The notes under the pieces are model-generated. The model ran no database searches. It was not told where the DNA came from and saw only the letters and a program-made list of their open reading frames with translations. DNA of 64,000 bases from CBDCMJ01 sp965224325 (GTDB lineage Bacteria > Chloroflexota > Dehalococcoidia > Lucifugimonadales > UBA3495). Each line of letters starts with the position of its first letter. Position 1 is the stretch's first letter. Both the position numbers and the translations under genes were made by a program. Below, one piece after another: positions 8,564 through 17,387 of this stretch. Location of the stretch: contig CBDCYT010000003.1 of the NCBI GenBank assembly GCA_965224325.1, forward strand, positions 124,001-188,000. Reading direction: 5' to 3'.

Positions 8564-9490
8564 ATGAGCGTAGGCATCGGTTACATGCCGGGAGCATTCG
8601 GCCAAGGAGGAGAGCACCCCAATTATCTGCGGGAGTTGGTGGCAGTGGGGGACAGGTACGCCTACGACTCCATTTGGCTTAGCGACCGTATAGTCAGCGA
8701 GCGATTCAGCTTGGAACCCATGATCGCTCTTTCCATGGTGGCTGCCTTGTCGCCCAAGATGAAGTTCGGGACCAGCGTATTGGCCCTGCCGCTGCGAAAT
8801 CCGGTGGTGCTAGCCAAACAGATCGCTACCCTGGACTTTCTTTCCGAAGGCCGCATGCTGCCTTTCGTTGGATTGGGCCAGGAAGAACCCGAAGAGTACG
8901 AAGCCTGTGGAGTGTCCAAGGAGCATCGAGGTCCACGGACCGAAGAGGCCATCCACCTCATGCGCCGCTTGTGGGAAGAGGACAATGTTACTCATGAAGG
9001 CCAGTTCTTCACTTGTCACGACGTGACGGTTACCCCCAAACCCGCGTTTAAACCGTCACCCCCGGTCTGGATCGGAGGCCGTAGCGAGGCCGCAGCCCGA
9101 AGAGCAGGCCGGGTGGGCGATGGCTGGTTCGTGTCCAGTGCCACCCCGGAGGAGATCCGGCAAGGCAGGGACATTGTATTCGGCACTGCCCAGGAACAGG
9201 GCCGGGAGATTGAGGAAGACCACATCGGAGTGATCCTTGGTTATTACATATCGCCCAACGTCAAGGAGTCGGAGGCCCAAGCCTATAATTTCGTGACCCG
9301 GCACCGGCCCGACGCCTATTTTACCGAATACAGCGCCGTGGGTCCGGTGGAGAAAATTGTGGAGGCCATCCACCACTACGTGGAGGCAGGCGCCTGCAAG
9401 TTCGTGGTGCGTCCCTTGTGTCCGGCCGAGCAAACCATGGAGCAACTCGAGGTTTTGGGGAGCGAAGTGCTGCCCCAATTCCCGGTATAG
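8564..9490 (+). CDS. LLM-class flavin-dependent oxidoreductase (F420/FMN)
   Basis: Luciferase-like TIM-barrel oxidoreductase (308 aa) of the F420- or FMN-dependent type. Visible family segments are the N-terminal GIGYMPG strand, the FGTSVLALPLRNPVVLAKQ region that follows the substrate pocket, the SEGRMLPFVGLG loop, and a PPVWIGG motif near the phosphate site. The start is set at 8564, preceded by GAGGG and matching the family N-terminus, although the frame is open back to 8381. It stands alone on its transcript. The substrate is unknown. Confidence 0.85.
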   Translation: MSVGIGYMPGAFGQGGEHPNYLRELVAVGDRYAYDSIWLSDRIVSERFSLEPMIALSMVAALSPKMKFGTSVLALPLRNPVVLAKQIATLDFLSEGRMLPFVGLGQEEPEEYEACGVSKEHRGPRTEEAIHLMRRLWEEDNVTHEGQFFTCHDVTVTPKPAFKPSPPVWIGGRSEAAARRAGRVGDGWFVSSATPEEIRQGRDIVFGTAQEQGREIEEDHIGVILGYYISPNVKESEAQAYNFVTRHRPDAYFTEYSAVGPVEKIVEAIHHYVEAGACKFVVRPLCPAEQTMEQLEVLGSEVLPQFPV

Positions 9491-9874
9491 GCCAAAACCG
9501 CCGGTTAGGTCGTATCTAGAGATGGTCTGAATGAGTCCAGGAATTGCGGCATAGTCAGATAGGGAAGATGGTCGTGTTGGCGGCTTGTTCAGAGGTCCCT
9601 TAGGTTCAGGACCGTAGGATTTACAGGTTCCAGACTCCCGCGCAGGACGCCGCGAGGGGCGCACCCGCCGGTTTGTGCGGCCGGCCCCAATTGCCGCAGT
9701 GTCTGCGGGGAACGCCGAATCGAGACCATGCCCTTTTTGCCTACACCTCCGGTCTTCGTTCCCTCTACGGTAATCATCACTCCCCCAGACCGGCGCACCT
9801 CCAGCTTCCGGGCACGGTGTCCGGACGTGAAAAACGCGACAAATAGGACTCGGATATGGCGAGGAGGAACCTGT
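9491..9874. other. Spacer before the crotonase gene
   Basis: About 380 bp without a gene I can support. The crotonase frame is open back to 9728, but the strong ribosome site at 9861-9868 places its start at 9875. Confidence 0.4.
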
Positions 9875-10723
9875 ATGGGGCCGAAACTAGTGGACTACCT
9901 GCTGTATGAACCGGAAGACACGGGCATTCTGTGGATAAAATTCAACCGGCCGGAGCGCATGAACGCCCTGATCGGTTCTTCTCACGAGAACGGCACGGTG
10001 GCTAAGGTTGGAGAATACATGAGAGCGGGCGACGATGATCCGGATGTCCGGGTGATCGTTCTAACCGGCGTGGGCCGGGGTTTTTGCTCGGGGGCCGATA
10101 TGCGGCGCGACAACGATGCGTCTATAACCGGAGAGCATTTTAGCGGAGACCAAGGCCCGGCTGAGGGTCCGGATGCCGCTAGGGAGCACTTCTTTCACGG
10201 GTTCACCAAGCTCCATAGAGACATCTCGTTAATCAGGAAGCCCACTATCGCCATGATAAACGGGCCCGCCGTAGGGTCGGGTATGGATATGGCCTTACAC
10301 TGCGATATCCGTTTGGGATGCGAGAATACTCGCCTCATCGGTTACCAACAATTGGGGCAGATCATGGAAAACGGCGGCAGCTATTACCTGCCCAAGATGG
10401 TTGGATTGGGCAGAGCATTGGAATTCGCCTACACCGGTCACCTAGACGCCCAAAGAGCCTACGACTGGGGCTTGTTGAATTACCTTGTTGCCGCCGAGGA
10501 CTTGGAAACAACCACCAGAGAATTGTGCGATAGGATAATGAGGACACCTCCTATGGTGCAATGGATAAGCAAGCGCATCATGCGCTCCGCATTGGACAGC
10601 ACCCTGGAGACCACCATGGTGTTGACGTCCAATGCCGGGGGCATTCTCAACGGCTCCGAGGACGCCGAAGAGGCCAGGCTGGCTTTTCTGGAGAAACGCT
10701 CTCCGGCGTTTAAAGGGCGCTAA
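9875..10723 (+). CDS. Enoyl-CoA hydratase/isomerase family protein
   Basis: Crotonase-fold enzyme of 282 aa acting on acyl-CoA thioesters. The oxyanion-hole segment GRGFCSGADMRRD and the second glycine-rich segment MINGPAVGSGMDMALHCDIRLG are typical. The N-terminal FNRPERMNAL is the family signature. GAGGAGGA at 9861-9868 sits 6 nt before the ATG and fixes the start. No other acyl-CoA genes flank it, so the pathway is not clear. Confidence 0.88.
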   Translation: MGPKLVDYLLYEPEDTGILWIKFNRPERMNALIGSSHENGTVAKVGEYMRAGDDDPDVRVIVLTGVGRGFCSGADMRRDNDASITGEHFSGDQGPAEGPDAAREHFFHGFTKLHRDISLIRKPTIAMINGPAVGSGMDMALHCDIRLGCENTRLIGYQQLGQIMENGGSYYLPKMVGLGRALEFAYTGHLDAQRAYDWGLLNYLVAAEDLETTTRELCDRIMRTPPMVQWISKRIMRSALDSTLETTMVLTSNAGGILNGSEDAEEARLAFLEKRSPAFKGR

Positions 10724-11209
10724 TGGCATCGGGCCCCCAAGGGCAGGTGTTATGGATGACCACCGGGGCGCCAAGGGCGAATGACTGAGCATCGGGCGAG
10801 CTAGACGTCTGCGGGGAGGAGGATAGCGGATTTGACGTTGGACGGCCGGTTACTCAGAGGGGCGGCAGAGGAAAATCTCTAAGAACTTCCCTCTGCCAGC
10901 ACCCGGATCACGTTCCGGAAGAGTTTAATATCCTTGAGCGACGCGCCTGCGAGGCGCCCAGGCATCCCCGGTCGAAGCACCAGTATGCGCCTATGCCTGC
11001 TGAAGACGAGCAGGACCTTACACCAACGACGCCGGGGAGTTGGCAAGTCAATTTGGAAGGCACGGCTATCCCAGGACCACTGTCGCTCAGAGAGATATAC
11101 GCCGGAATGTGGTCCACAGGGAGAGCGGAGGGGGCCCGGCGGCGGGCAGGACTGAAGGGGCCGCCTAATCAACCCTAGACAGCGCGGCTGGGGCTACTTG
11201 AGCCAGTCA
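10724..11209. other. Spacer after the crotonase gene
   Basis: Almost 500 bp with only short, unconvincing open frames on both strands. I see no repeat or RNA gene. Confidence 0.4.
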
Positions 11210-11211
11210 AA

Positions 11212-11242
11212 AAGAAAAAGCCCCAGCCGAGCTGGGGCCCTA
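11212..11242 (-). terminator. Intrinsic terminator of the zinc-ribbon gene
   Basis: Read on the minus strand, an 8-bp GC-rich stem (GCCCCAGC with GCTGGGGC, 3-nt loop) is followed by a T-rich run. It lies about 115 bp beyond the stop of the zinc-ribbon gene. Confidence 0.75.
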
Positions 11243-11355
11243 AAATTGGCGCTGGTTAAGACCTGGAGACCCAAGTATTAGACCGAGGTCTTATTGGACC
11301 GGACCCGCGGGAACGCTGTTTCGCTTCCGCCTGAAGGTCTCCAGGTCCTAAGGAC

Positions 11356-11673
11356 CTAGTACCGGAAAGACCTGCTGCCCCCGTCTCGCGGGGCCTGCTG
11401 CCGGTAGCAATCGCTGCAGTAAACCGGCCTCTCCCCGGTGGGCCGGAACGGCACCTCTGTGTCTATGCCGCACTCTGCGCATACTGCCGGATGCATCTCG
11501 CGCCTCATGCCTCCGTCAAATCCTCGACTGGAGCGCCGGGCCTGTCTGCACGCTGGGCAGCGCTTGGGTTCGTTGGTATAGCCCTTGTCGGAATGGTATT
11601 GCTGGTCGTCAGCGGTAAATACGAAACTTTGATTGCACTCCACGCACGTGAGGTTCCTGTCCTGAAAAGCCAC
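11356..11673 (-). CDS. Small CxxC zinc-ribbon protein
   Basis: A 105-aa protein with four CxxC pairs (C10/C13, C39/C42, C65/C68, C86/C89) that can form two zinc ribbons. It belongs to a widespread uncharacterised family whose N-terminus reads MAFQD-x-x-LTC. The start is set at a GTG (11671-11673) because AAGGAG (11681-11686) lies 7 nt upstream. An in-frame GTG six codons earlier has no ribosome site. The basic, glycine-rich C-terminus suggests nucleic-acid or ribosome contact, but function is unknown. Confidence 0.85.
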   Translation of the reverse strand: MAFQDRNLTCVECNQSFVFTADDQQYHSDKGYTNEPKRCPACRQARRSSRGFDGGMRREMHPAVCAECGIDTEVPFRPTGERPVYCSDCYRQQAPRDGGSRSFRY

Positions 11674-11824
11674 TGGTGATCTCCTTGTCACTAAACTTTC
11701 GGCTATAACTGATCACCAGGGTGTTTGCCTTATTAGGTAAAGCCGTGGGCCAGTTATTAATCCCATCGTTAGTTTAACATACCCTGGGGAACTATTCAAA
11801 ACCACAAATTCATCGACTTAGAGC

Positions 11825-12837
11825 CTATCCAACAACCCCGCTGGCGCGGAAAGTAATCCAGGCGCAAGCGAAATGAAGCATAGCCACATAGTTGAGCTTG
11901 TCTCATAAAGCTGAGTTCCCCAGCATCCTGCCTTTGTGGATTCCCGCTTTCGCGGGAATGACGGGTTATTGAGCCGCATTCAATACTGATTTAGGCGTTT
12001 AATAATAGTAACCCGTCAGGCTGCGTCCGCCCTAAATCGTGAGCGGAGACTTCTGAGACAGGCTCAGTTCTCCACTTTTTTCTCCCAGCGGATCAGCAGA
12101 CGCCTGAACCGGTTCAGCCAACTGTGGGTTCGTTCCACGATCCAGCGACGCGCCCGGTAGCCGGGGATGCTTCTCTTCTCTGCCCGTTCTTCTCCACGGC
12201 TCTTGATATGGCCAGTGTATCCCCAGGCTGCCACCAGCTTTCGAACTTCGGGATAATCGTACCCTTTGTCCAGGCACATATTCTGGGGCTGGTACGCAGT
12301 TGGCTCAGGCCGCTGCACCATGGCAGCTTCCAAAGTACGCTCTACCAGCTTCATATCGTGCCGGTTCGCTCCGTCCACGGCTACTCCAATGGGACCCCCA
12401 TAGCCCTCGGTCAGCAAGCTCCTTTTGGCGCCCCCTTTGCCCCGGTCAGTGGGATTAGGTCCTGTAGCTTTCCCCCCCAAGGGCGCCTTGGTCATGGCTC
12501 CGTCCATCGCTTGCCACTCCCAGTCCAGGCCGTGGCGGGCATCATATTCAATCAGCCCTTCTTGCCATAGCCGCTCAAATACACCAGCGGCCCGCCATTG
12601 TTGAAACCGCAGATGGACCGTACTGGAGGCGCCGAAGCCCTTGGGCAGGGCTTTCCACTGGCGCCCGGTGCGCAACACGTAGAAGATGCCGTCCATACAC
12701 TGGCGGGCTGGGGTATACCGGCGTCCTCCCTTGGGATGGGGGCGTTGTTGCGGCAGCAAAGGCTCGATACGCTGCCACATGCTCTCAGGAATACGCCACG
12801 CGCCGTCCACGGGACCCATTGGTTCTAGTTCGCACAT
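11825..12837 (-). pseudogene. IS5-type transposase split by a MITE
   Basis: DDE transposase of the IS427 group. The intact part reads from the ATG at 12837 (GGGAGGAG just upstream) with D112, D155 and E235 as the catalytic triad and the conserved KAPLGG and DGANRHDMK segments. Frame-wise it stops at 12064, two bases into the inserted MITE. Removing the MITE and one copy of its 4-bp duplication restores the frame, which continues with NYVAMLHFACAW, the usual family C-terminus, to a TAG at 11825-11827 inside the terminal repeat. The interrupted protein keeps all catalytic residues and loses only about 22 residues, so residual activity is possible. Confidence 0.9.
11894..12065 (-). mobile_element. 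MITE copy A, nested in the IS5 transposase
   Basis: A 172-bp non-coding element with 12-bp inverted ends (GAGCTTGTCTCA and TGAGACAGGCTC, one mismatch) and an exact AGTT duplication on each side (11890-11893 and 12066-12069). Internally it carries the palindrome around 11939-11961. Four other copies are in this window. Confidence 0.9.
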
Positions 12838-13154
12838 CACACTCCTCCCATACTGTGGCCGTACTTTGGGAAGAAGCATAACCAAATTATCAAATTCTGT
12901 CTAAGGTTGTTGGATAGGCTCTTAGTACATTTGGATTGCGGCGCTCCCGGTCATTCTCCGTTGGCTCGGAGGTCCGACACACGAGGTCACCATCGTCGCA
13001 GCCTAATCCGCCCCATAACGGCCTCCGGACTCCGGCTTTCGCCTGGGTGACGAAAGCGTTATTTATGACGCGATGGTCCGCCGCAATTTGACTCATCAAT
13101 GTTGCCGCCGACATGGACGGCGATAGTTAGGAAAACACGTTACCGGAGGGTGAT

Positions 13155-13259
13155 GTGACCCGGGCCAATGAGGAGGAGTATTTGCAAGCTGTGCGGGTCC
13201 GGTGCGCCAGAGTCCGAAAGGGAGAAGACGGGAAGGGAGGCGCACCATCCGCCGGATAA
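13155..13259 (+). pseudogene. Possible N-terminal remnant of a transposase/integrase
   Basis: A GTG start behind GGAGGG (13145-13150) opens a 34-codon frame whose first 20 or so residues (MTRANEEEYLQAVRVR) resemble the N-terminus of integrase-type transposases. The frame then loses similarity and ends at a TAA. This is a recognition from memory over a short stretch, so confidence is low. Confidence 0.3.
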
Positions 13260-13612
13260 CCCGGAGACTACCCTTCCAGTAGTTGAGGTCATGCTTGGGC
13301 GACTGCGCTAAGTTGGTCCTCCGCCGGTTCTGCCCCTATCCCGGGCCTGGGGAGGCTACCGTCGCCAGGGATAGGCCCTTCAAGAAAAACTACTGCCATC
13401 ACACCGAGTGGAAGAACTGGCCGAAGTTACACCCTTGGACGCATTGCGGCGGGTGCAGTTTCCCAAAGGCCCCCAAGCGCTAGGCCGGACTCATGCTCCA
13501 GCGGAACGCCGGTACGACGCCAGTGAGCCGCGGATGATGCTCTGTCAGCCAAGGAGCGTTCCCAAGCCCAAACCCGCGCTATTCGAGGAAACCTCTGAAG
13601 AGCCGTCATTCC

Positions 13613-13672
13613 GACCTGCGCCGGAATCCAGGGCCTTGAAATTCCAGATTCCGGCTTTCGCCGGAATGACGG
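13613..13672. repeat. REP-like palindromes (CCGGAAT type)
   Basis: Two units built on attccgg...ccggaat arms, the second (13647-13672) with a near-perfect stem. They resemble the attcccgc...gcgggaat palindromes found elsewhere in the window but with changed arms. Confidence 0.6.
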
Positions 13673-13774
13673 GTTGGGCCGCCTGAGGCTTCACTTATTC
13701 AGCGGTTTCCTAGATATTATACCGGCTACGCTATTGGACCTATCGTTCAGCGGTCTCAGCCGCCGGGCGCCGGC

Positions 13775-14947
13775 CTAGTTATTCCGCCCAGCCCAGGCTT
13801 CATTGGCAACGTCTATTGCCCGGGCCCGACCCGCCATCAACTCTTCCCGGCGTTCGAATGCCCATTGGTTGGACGCAGCGGGGCCGGAGATTGTTCCCTG
13901 AAAATGAGGCATAACGTAGCGGGCCATCAGTTCGTAACTGTGGAGTATCTTCTCCCGTGGCGCCCAATCTATCGTTTGAACCAAGAATGCGCCAAAGCCG
14001 CCGCTGCGCTCATCCAGGCGCTTGATCCCTTCTATGCAGTCGTCGGGCGTGCCCACAATCCAGGCGCCGCTGTCTACCATGCGGTCTATTATCTCTTCCA
14101 GAGGGCAGTCCAGCGGGGTGCGCCCCATGGTGTGTTCGAAATACTCCCGCTGGTAGCGCCCTGCGCCTATTCTGGCATCTTCCAAGGCTTCCTCACGGCT
14201 CTCCGCCAAGTGGACCGGCACTACCAACCGCCAGTCGTCTCGAGACATCGTCTGGTTATGCTCCGCGGCTGATGTTTCCGCGATGTCCCACAAAGCGGAA
14301 AGATCAGTCCCTTGGGCGGTGGAGCTTGGGTCCCGGGGTATGGTTATCGTTAGGATGGAAGCCCCGTATTTACCAGCCAAAGCCACGCCGGAGGGAGACT
14401 GCACCGAGGCCACGGCGATGGGCATGTGAGGTTTCTGATAGGGGCGCAACTGGAGCATGGCCTCTTGCAATTCGAACCAGTCGCTCTTGTAGGATATGGG
14501 CTCGGTCTCCCTCATTAACCGCAGAACAATGCCAAAGGCTTCGTCCATTCTTGCCCGCTGCACCGTGTGGTCGATGCCCAACATATAAGCGTCCCCGGGA
14601 AGAGCTCCAGGACCAACGCCCAGCATCACCCGGCCACGGGTCATATGGTCCAACTGGACCATCCGGTTAGCCACCATGAACGGGTTGTGGTAAGGCAAGC
14701 TGATTACACCGGTCCCCAGCTTTATGTTACGAGTTCGGTCGGCGGCAACGGCAATGAAGATTTCAGGTGAAGAAATGGTCTCCCACCCGGCGCTGTGGTG
14801 CTCTCCAATCCAGGCCTCATCGAAGCCCAAGTGGTCTAGCCACTGGACCAGCTCCATATCACGCTCAATAGCCAAGGTTGGGTTCTCTCCCACCCTATGG
14901 AAAGGACCCAAGAAGATGCCAAATTTCATTCGCTCGGGCAAACTCAT
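13775..14947 (-). CDS. LLM-class flavin monooxygenase (alkanal monooxygenase-like)
   Basis: Bacterial-luciferase-like monooxygenase of 390 aa, predicted to use reduced FMN and oxygen. Typical segments are MKFGIFLGPF at the N-terminus, WIGEHHSAGW (the EHH loop near the flavin), LGTGVISLPYHNPFMVA and RGRVMLGVGPG. The ATG at 14947 lies one residue block before the conserved MKFG start. It is followed downstream, on the same strand, by no close gene and preceded by another LLM gene ending 120 bp away at 15070, so the two may share a transcript. Confidence 0.86.
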   Translation of the reverse strand: MSLPERMKFGIFLGPFHRVGENPTLAIERDMELVQWLDHLGFDEAWIGEHHSAGWETISSPEIFIAVAADRTRNIKLGTGVISLPYHNPFMVANRMVQLDHMTRGRVMLGVGPGALPGDAYMLGIDHTVQRARMDEAFGIVLRLMRETEPISYKSDWFELQEAMLQLRPYQKPHMPIAVASVQSPSGVALAGKYGASILTITIPRDPSSTAQGTDLSALWDIAETSAAEHNQTMSRDDWRLVVPVHLAESREEALEDARIGAGRYQREYFEHTMGRTPLDCPLEEIIDRMVDSGAWIVGTPDDCIEGIKRLDERSGGFGAFLVQTIDWAPREKILHSYELMARYVMPHFQGTISGPAASNQWAFERREELMAGRARAIDVANEAWAGRNN

Positions 14948-15069
14948 CTTAGTTCACGCTCCTACCAAAGTACTGTTGCTCCGTTACTCAGAAAATACCC
15001 CATGAAGACCAGGGAAGCTCCGACCTCATCAGCCCGCTCCAAATCAACCTGCTCCAACTGGCGGAGAAG

Positions 15070-15927
15070 CTATGCGGGCAGGACCTGCTGGGCAATTTTC
15101 TCAAGCGCAGCCAGACCCTCTGTTTCCAATGTGGTGGAAAGGTTTACGATGACTCTGTCGGCGCCAGCCTCTTCATACTGCTTAACTTCGCCGAGATCGG
15201 CGTCTACGCCGAAGACTGTAAGCTGAATCGACCTGGGATCACGGCCCATCCCCTCGGCCAATTCGTCCATGGTCGCCCGTCCCTGCTTCGTTTGTTCAGG
15301 GGTAACCCGGACCGGCATCCAGCCATCGCCCCAGGCAACCACGCGTTTGAAGACGTTGGTGGCAGTGCCGCCTAGGAACACGGGTGGGTGAGGAGTTTGG
15401 ATTGGCTTGGGGAAGCACTTTACCGGAGGAAAGTCGAAGAACCTGCCGTGGAATTCAGACTCGTCCTTGGTCCACAGCTCCTTCATAGCCAGGACGGCCT
15501 CACGAGTCTGACTCCAGCGGTGGTCGAAGTCGCCCCCCATGATCTCCGTTTCCTCACGAAGCCAACCCGCCCCGATGCCGAAGATGAATCTGCCCCCGGA
15601 CACCCGGTCAAGGGTGGCGATCTCCTTGGCCTTGGCGATGGGGTTGTGCTCGGGAACCAAGCAGACGCTGGTCCCCAGCTTTATGTCATGGGTCACAGCC
15701 GAGGCCCGGGCTAATGAGATGAATGGGTCGGCTATGTCGCTCATGAACGGTGGGATTGAGCCGTCGGGTGTCCCACCGTAATGTGAGGTGCTGTGCACCG
15801 GAATGATGGGGTGTTCCGGCAGCCACAAGGACTCAAAGCCCAGAGATTCAGCCCTTTGGGCCAGAACTGCCACATCTATCGATGCGGTAGAAATCACCAT
15901 GGCGACGCCTATGTCCAAATCTTTCAC
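15070..15927 (-). CDS. LLM-class F420-dependent oxidoreductase
   Basis: TIM-barrel flavin/F420 oxidoreductase of 285 aa. The LWLPEHP segment, LGTSVCLVPEHNP, GGRFIFGIGAGW and PPVFLGG motifs mark the F420-dependent branch. It lies upstream of the 390-aa LLM on the same strand with a 122-bp gap. The substrate is unknown. SAR202-type genomes are known for many paralogues of this family, proposed to attack recalcitrant organic matter. Confidence 0.86.
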   Translation of the reverse strand: MKDLDIGVAMVISTASIDVAVLAQRAESLGFESLWLPEHPIIPVHSTSHYGGTPDGSIPPFMSDIADPFISLARASAVTHDIKLGTSVCLVPEHNPIAKAKEIATLDRVSGGRFIFGIGAGWLREETEIMGGDFDHRWSQTREAVLAMKELWTKDESEFHGRFFDFPPVKCFPKPIQTPHPPVFLGGTATNVFKRVVAWGDGWMPVRVTPEQTKQGRATMDELAEGMGRDPRSIQLTVFGVDADLGEVKQYEEAGADRVIVNLSTTLETEGLAALEKIAQQVLPA

Positions 15928-16038
15928 CCTACGTCCCTAGTCTTAGCCCAGATTATAGCGAGTTGGCTGCTCTCAGTCGAGGAGCAGCCATCCCGCGTCA
16001 TGGCCTTTTCATTTTCTGGATTGGCTCGCATGGTTCCC

Positions 16039-16156
16039 GTCATTCCCGCGAAGCTTGTCCCCGATCGGGGTCGGGCAGCGGGAATCCATATAGCCTTGCC
16101 GCCGGAAGTTTGTCATATGGCAGGGGGTAGTGGATTCCCGCTTTCGCGGGAATGAC
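16039..16156. repeat. Two REP-like palindromes (attcccgc / gcgggaat)
   Basis: The first unit (16039-16087) is the long form with a central gcttgtccccgatcgggg. The second (16132-16156) is the short, near-perfect form. The same sequences occur inside the MITE copies. Confidence 0.8.
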
Positions 16157-16226
16157 AGAAGGCCGGAATGCCAGAAGGCGGCAATGACGGAAGGTGGCAA
16201 TGACAGAAGCGCGGGAATGACGGAAG
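16147..16226. repeat. Degenerate 16-bp tandem repeat, about five copies
   Basis: Units close to cggcaatgacggaagg follow one another directly after the short palindrome. The unit looks derived from the arm of that palindrome. Confidence 0.65.
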
Positions 16227-16260
16227 AATGAAAAGGCCCTGATCCCACGTCAGGGTAAAC

Positions 16261-16311
16261 GCGTTCTCTGGAGGCGTTCTCTGGAGGCATTCTCCGGGGG
16301 CGTTCTCTGGA
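16261..16311. repeat. 13-bp tandem repeat, four copies
   Basis: The unit ggcgttctctgga is repeated four times (the first lacks one base, the third has three changes). Confidence 0.85.
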
Positions 16312-16560
16312 AAGGAAGGGGGGACTGCTTAAATTAGAACGCGTTTGCCCTGCCTGCCGCGTCCAGAGGACCGGTCTTGGGCCTGCAGCTGCAAGTCCGC
16401 TGTAAATCCACCGGCGTACGCCCGAGCCCCGGGAACAGGGAGGCGCCTAGGTCCATCAACAGAGTCTGGCGGTTTGGACTCCCAGATAGCTTAGTGGAGT
16501 CAATGTGCCAAATCGGAACATCATGACCTGCAATCATTGTTCTTAAATTGCTCTGGGGTA

Positions 16561-16569
16561 TGTTAAAAT
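16561..16569 (+). promoter_or_regulatory. Extended -10 box of the first twin membrane gene
   Basis: TGT-TAAAAT ends 7 nt before the ATG at 16577, which places the transcription start at or within a base of the start codon. No Shine-Dalgarno is present, so near-leaderless translation is likely. The twin gene has the same arrangement. Confidence 0.6.
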
Positions 16570-16576
16570 ATCTCCC

Positions 16577-17110
16577 ATGCAGCAAGCACAAGGCCAACCC
16601 ATCCACATGGACACCCCTAAGACTCGGCTCAACGTGCCTATGATCTTGGCTTCGGCCCTCGCCATAATCGGCCTGTTCACCGGGTATGTTCTGGTGGGTC
16701 TGGGCTTGGTGGGGATGATTTATAGCTGGGTCACGACGCCGCGGCAATACCTTATTTTCGAAAACGCACTGGTAATCGTCTTCGGACGGCCCAGGGTCAA
16801 AGCGATCCCATTCCCTGAAATCGATAATGTGGAGATGTTGACCGTACCTGCGGGCAACGTACTGGGAGTGCGTACGGTCAACGGCAAACGAGCGATCATT
16901 TCGGTGGTCAACGTTGACGAGTTCAAGGTCCAACTGGAAGGGGCGATAAGGAAATTCAACAGCACCGGCGGACAACCGGCTATTATTGAGCAGGGCCCGG
17001 ATACCCGGCAGACCCCGAACACTGAGCCGTCCCAGGACATCGAGGCGCCTCCGGTCCTGCAGCCGCCCCAGGACATCGATGAGGGCCAGGGCGACGCGGC
17101 GCCTTACTAG
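16577..17110 (+). CDS. Small membrane protein with PH-like cytoplasmic domain (twin 1)
   Basis: A 177-aa protein of unknown function. Residues about 20-50 form a hydrophobic hairpin (one or two membrane segments). The following ~80 residues read as alternating beta strands, similar to bacterial PH-like domains, and the C-terminus is a Pro/Gln-rich tail ending in AAPY. It is clearly paralogous to the gene at 17388: same membrane segment position, same strand pattern (FPEIDNVE against LPEISLME) and the same APY end. A MITE fragment lies between them. Confidence 0.7.
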   Translation: MQQAQGQPIHMDTPKTRLNVPMILASALAIIGLFTGYVLVGLGLVGMIYSWVTTPRQYLIFENALVIVFGRPRVKAIPFPEIDNVEMLTVPAGNVLGVRTVNGKRAIISVVNVDEFKVQLEGAIRKFNSTGGQPAIIEQGPDTRQTPNTEPSQDIEAPPVLQPPQDIDEGQGDAAPY

Positions 17111-17153
17111 GATGGCCGCCTACCGCTCCGGTAATCCCGGGCCGTCAGAGATC

Positions 17154-17353
17154 GAGCCTGTCTCAGAAGTCTCCACTCACGATTTTGGGCGGATGTAACC
17201 TGGCGCGTTACTATTATTAACCGCCCAAACTAGGATTAACCACCTAAACCAGTATTGAATGCGGCTCAATAACCCGTCATTCCCTTGAAGCTTGTCCCCG
17301 ATCCAGATAGGGGAGCGGGAATCCATAAAGGTAGAACGCTGAGGGAATAATCC
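17154..17353 (+). mobile_element. MITE copy B, truncated at its right end
   Basis: It begins with GAGCCTGTCTCA and follows the family consensus through the internal palindrome, then diverges after about 17345 without a right inverted repeat. It sits between the two twin membrane-protein genes, so it either arrived after their duplication or marks its break point. Confidence 0.8.
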
Positions 17354-17371
17354 AGCCGACATCCTATATCG

Positions 17372-17380
17372 TGCTAGAAT
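17372..17380 (+). promoter_or_regulatory. Extended -10 box of the second twin membrane gene
   Basis: TGC-TAGAAT ends 7 nt before the ATG at 17388, the same spacing as for the first twin. There is no ribosome site. Confidence 0.6.
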
Positions 17381-17387
17381 GACCAAC

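Larger units (their letters stand above)
11821..12921 (-). mobile_element. IS5-family insertion sequence (IS427-like) with nested MITE
   Basis: Perfect 17-bp terminal inverted repeats (11821-11837 and 12905-12921, beginning GAGCCTATCC) are flanked by a TTA direct repeat (11818-11820 and 12922-12924), the expected target duplication for this group. The single transposase gene runs on the minus strand. A MITE at 11894-12065 is inserted near its 3' end, so the element is about 925 bp without it. Confidence 0.9.
12925..13774. other. Long spacer with a transposase remnant and REP-like palindromes
   Basis: About 850 bp with no complete gene. It holds a short transposase-like start (13155-13259) and two palindromic units at 13613-13630 and 13647-13672. 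Confidence 0.5.
15928..16576. other. Repeat-rich spacer
   Basis: About 650 bp that carries two REP-like palindromes, a degenerate 16-bp tandem repeat and a 13-bp tandem repeat, then the promoter of the next gene. No gene is supported. Confidence 0.6.
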
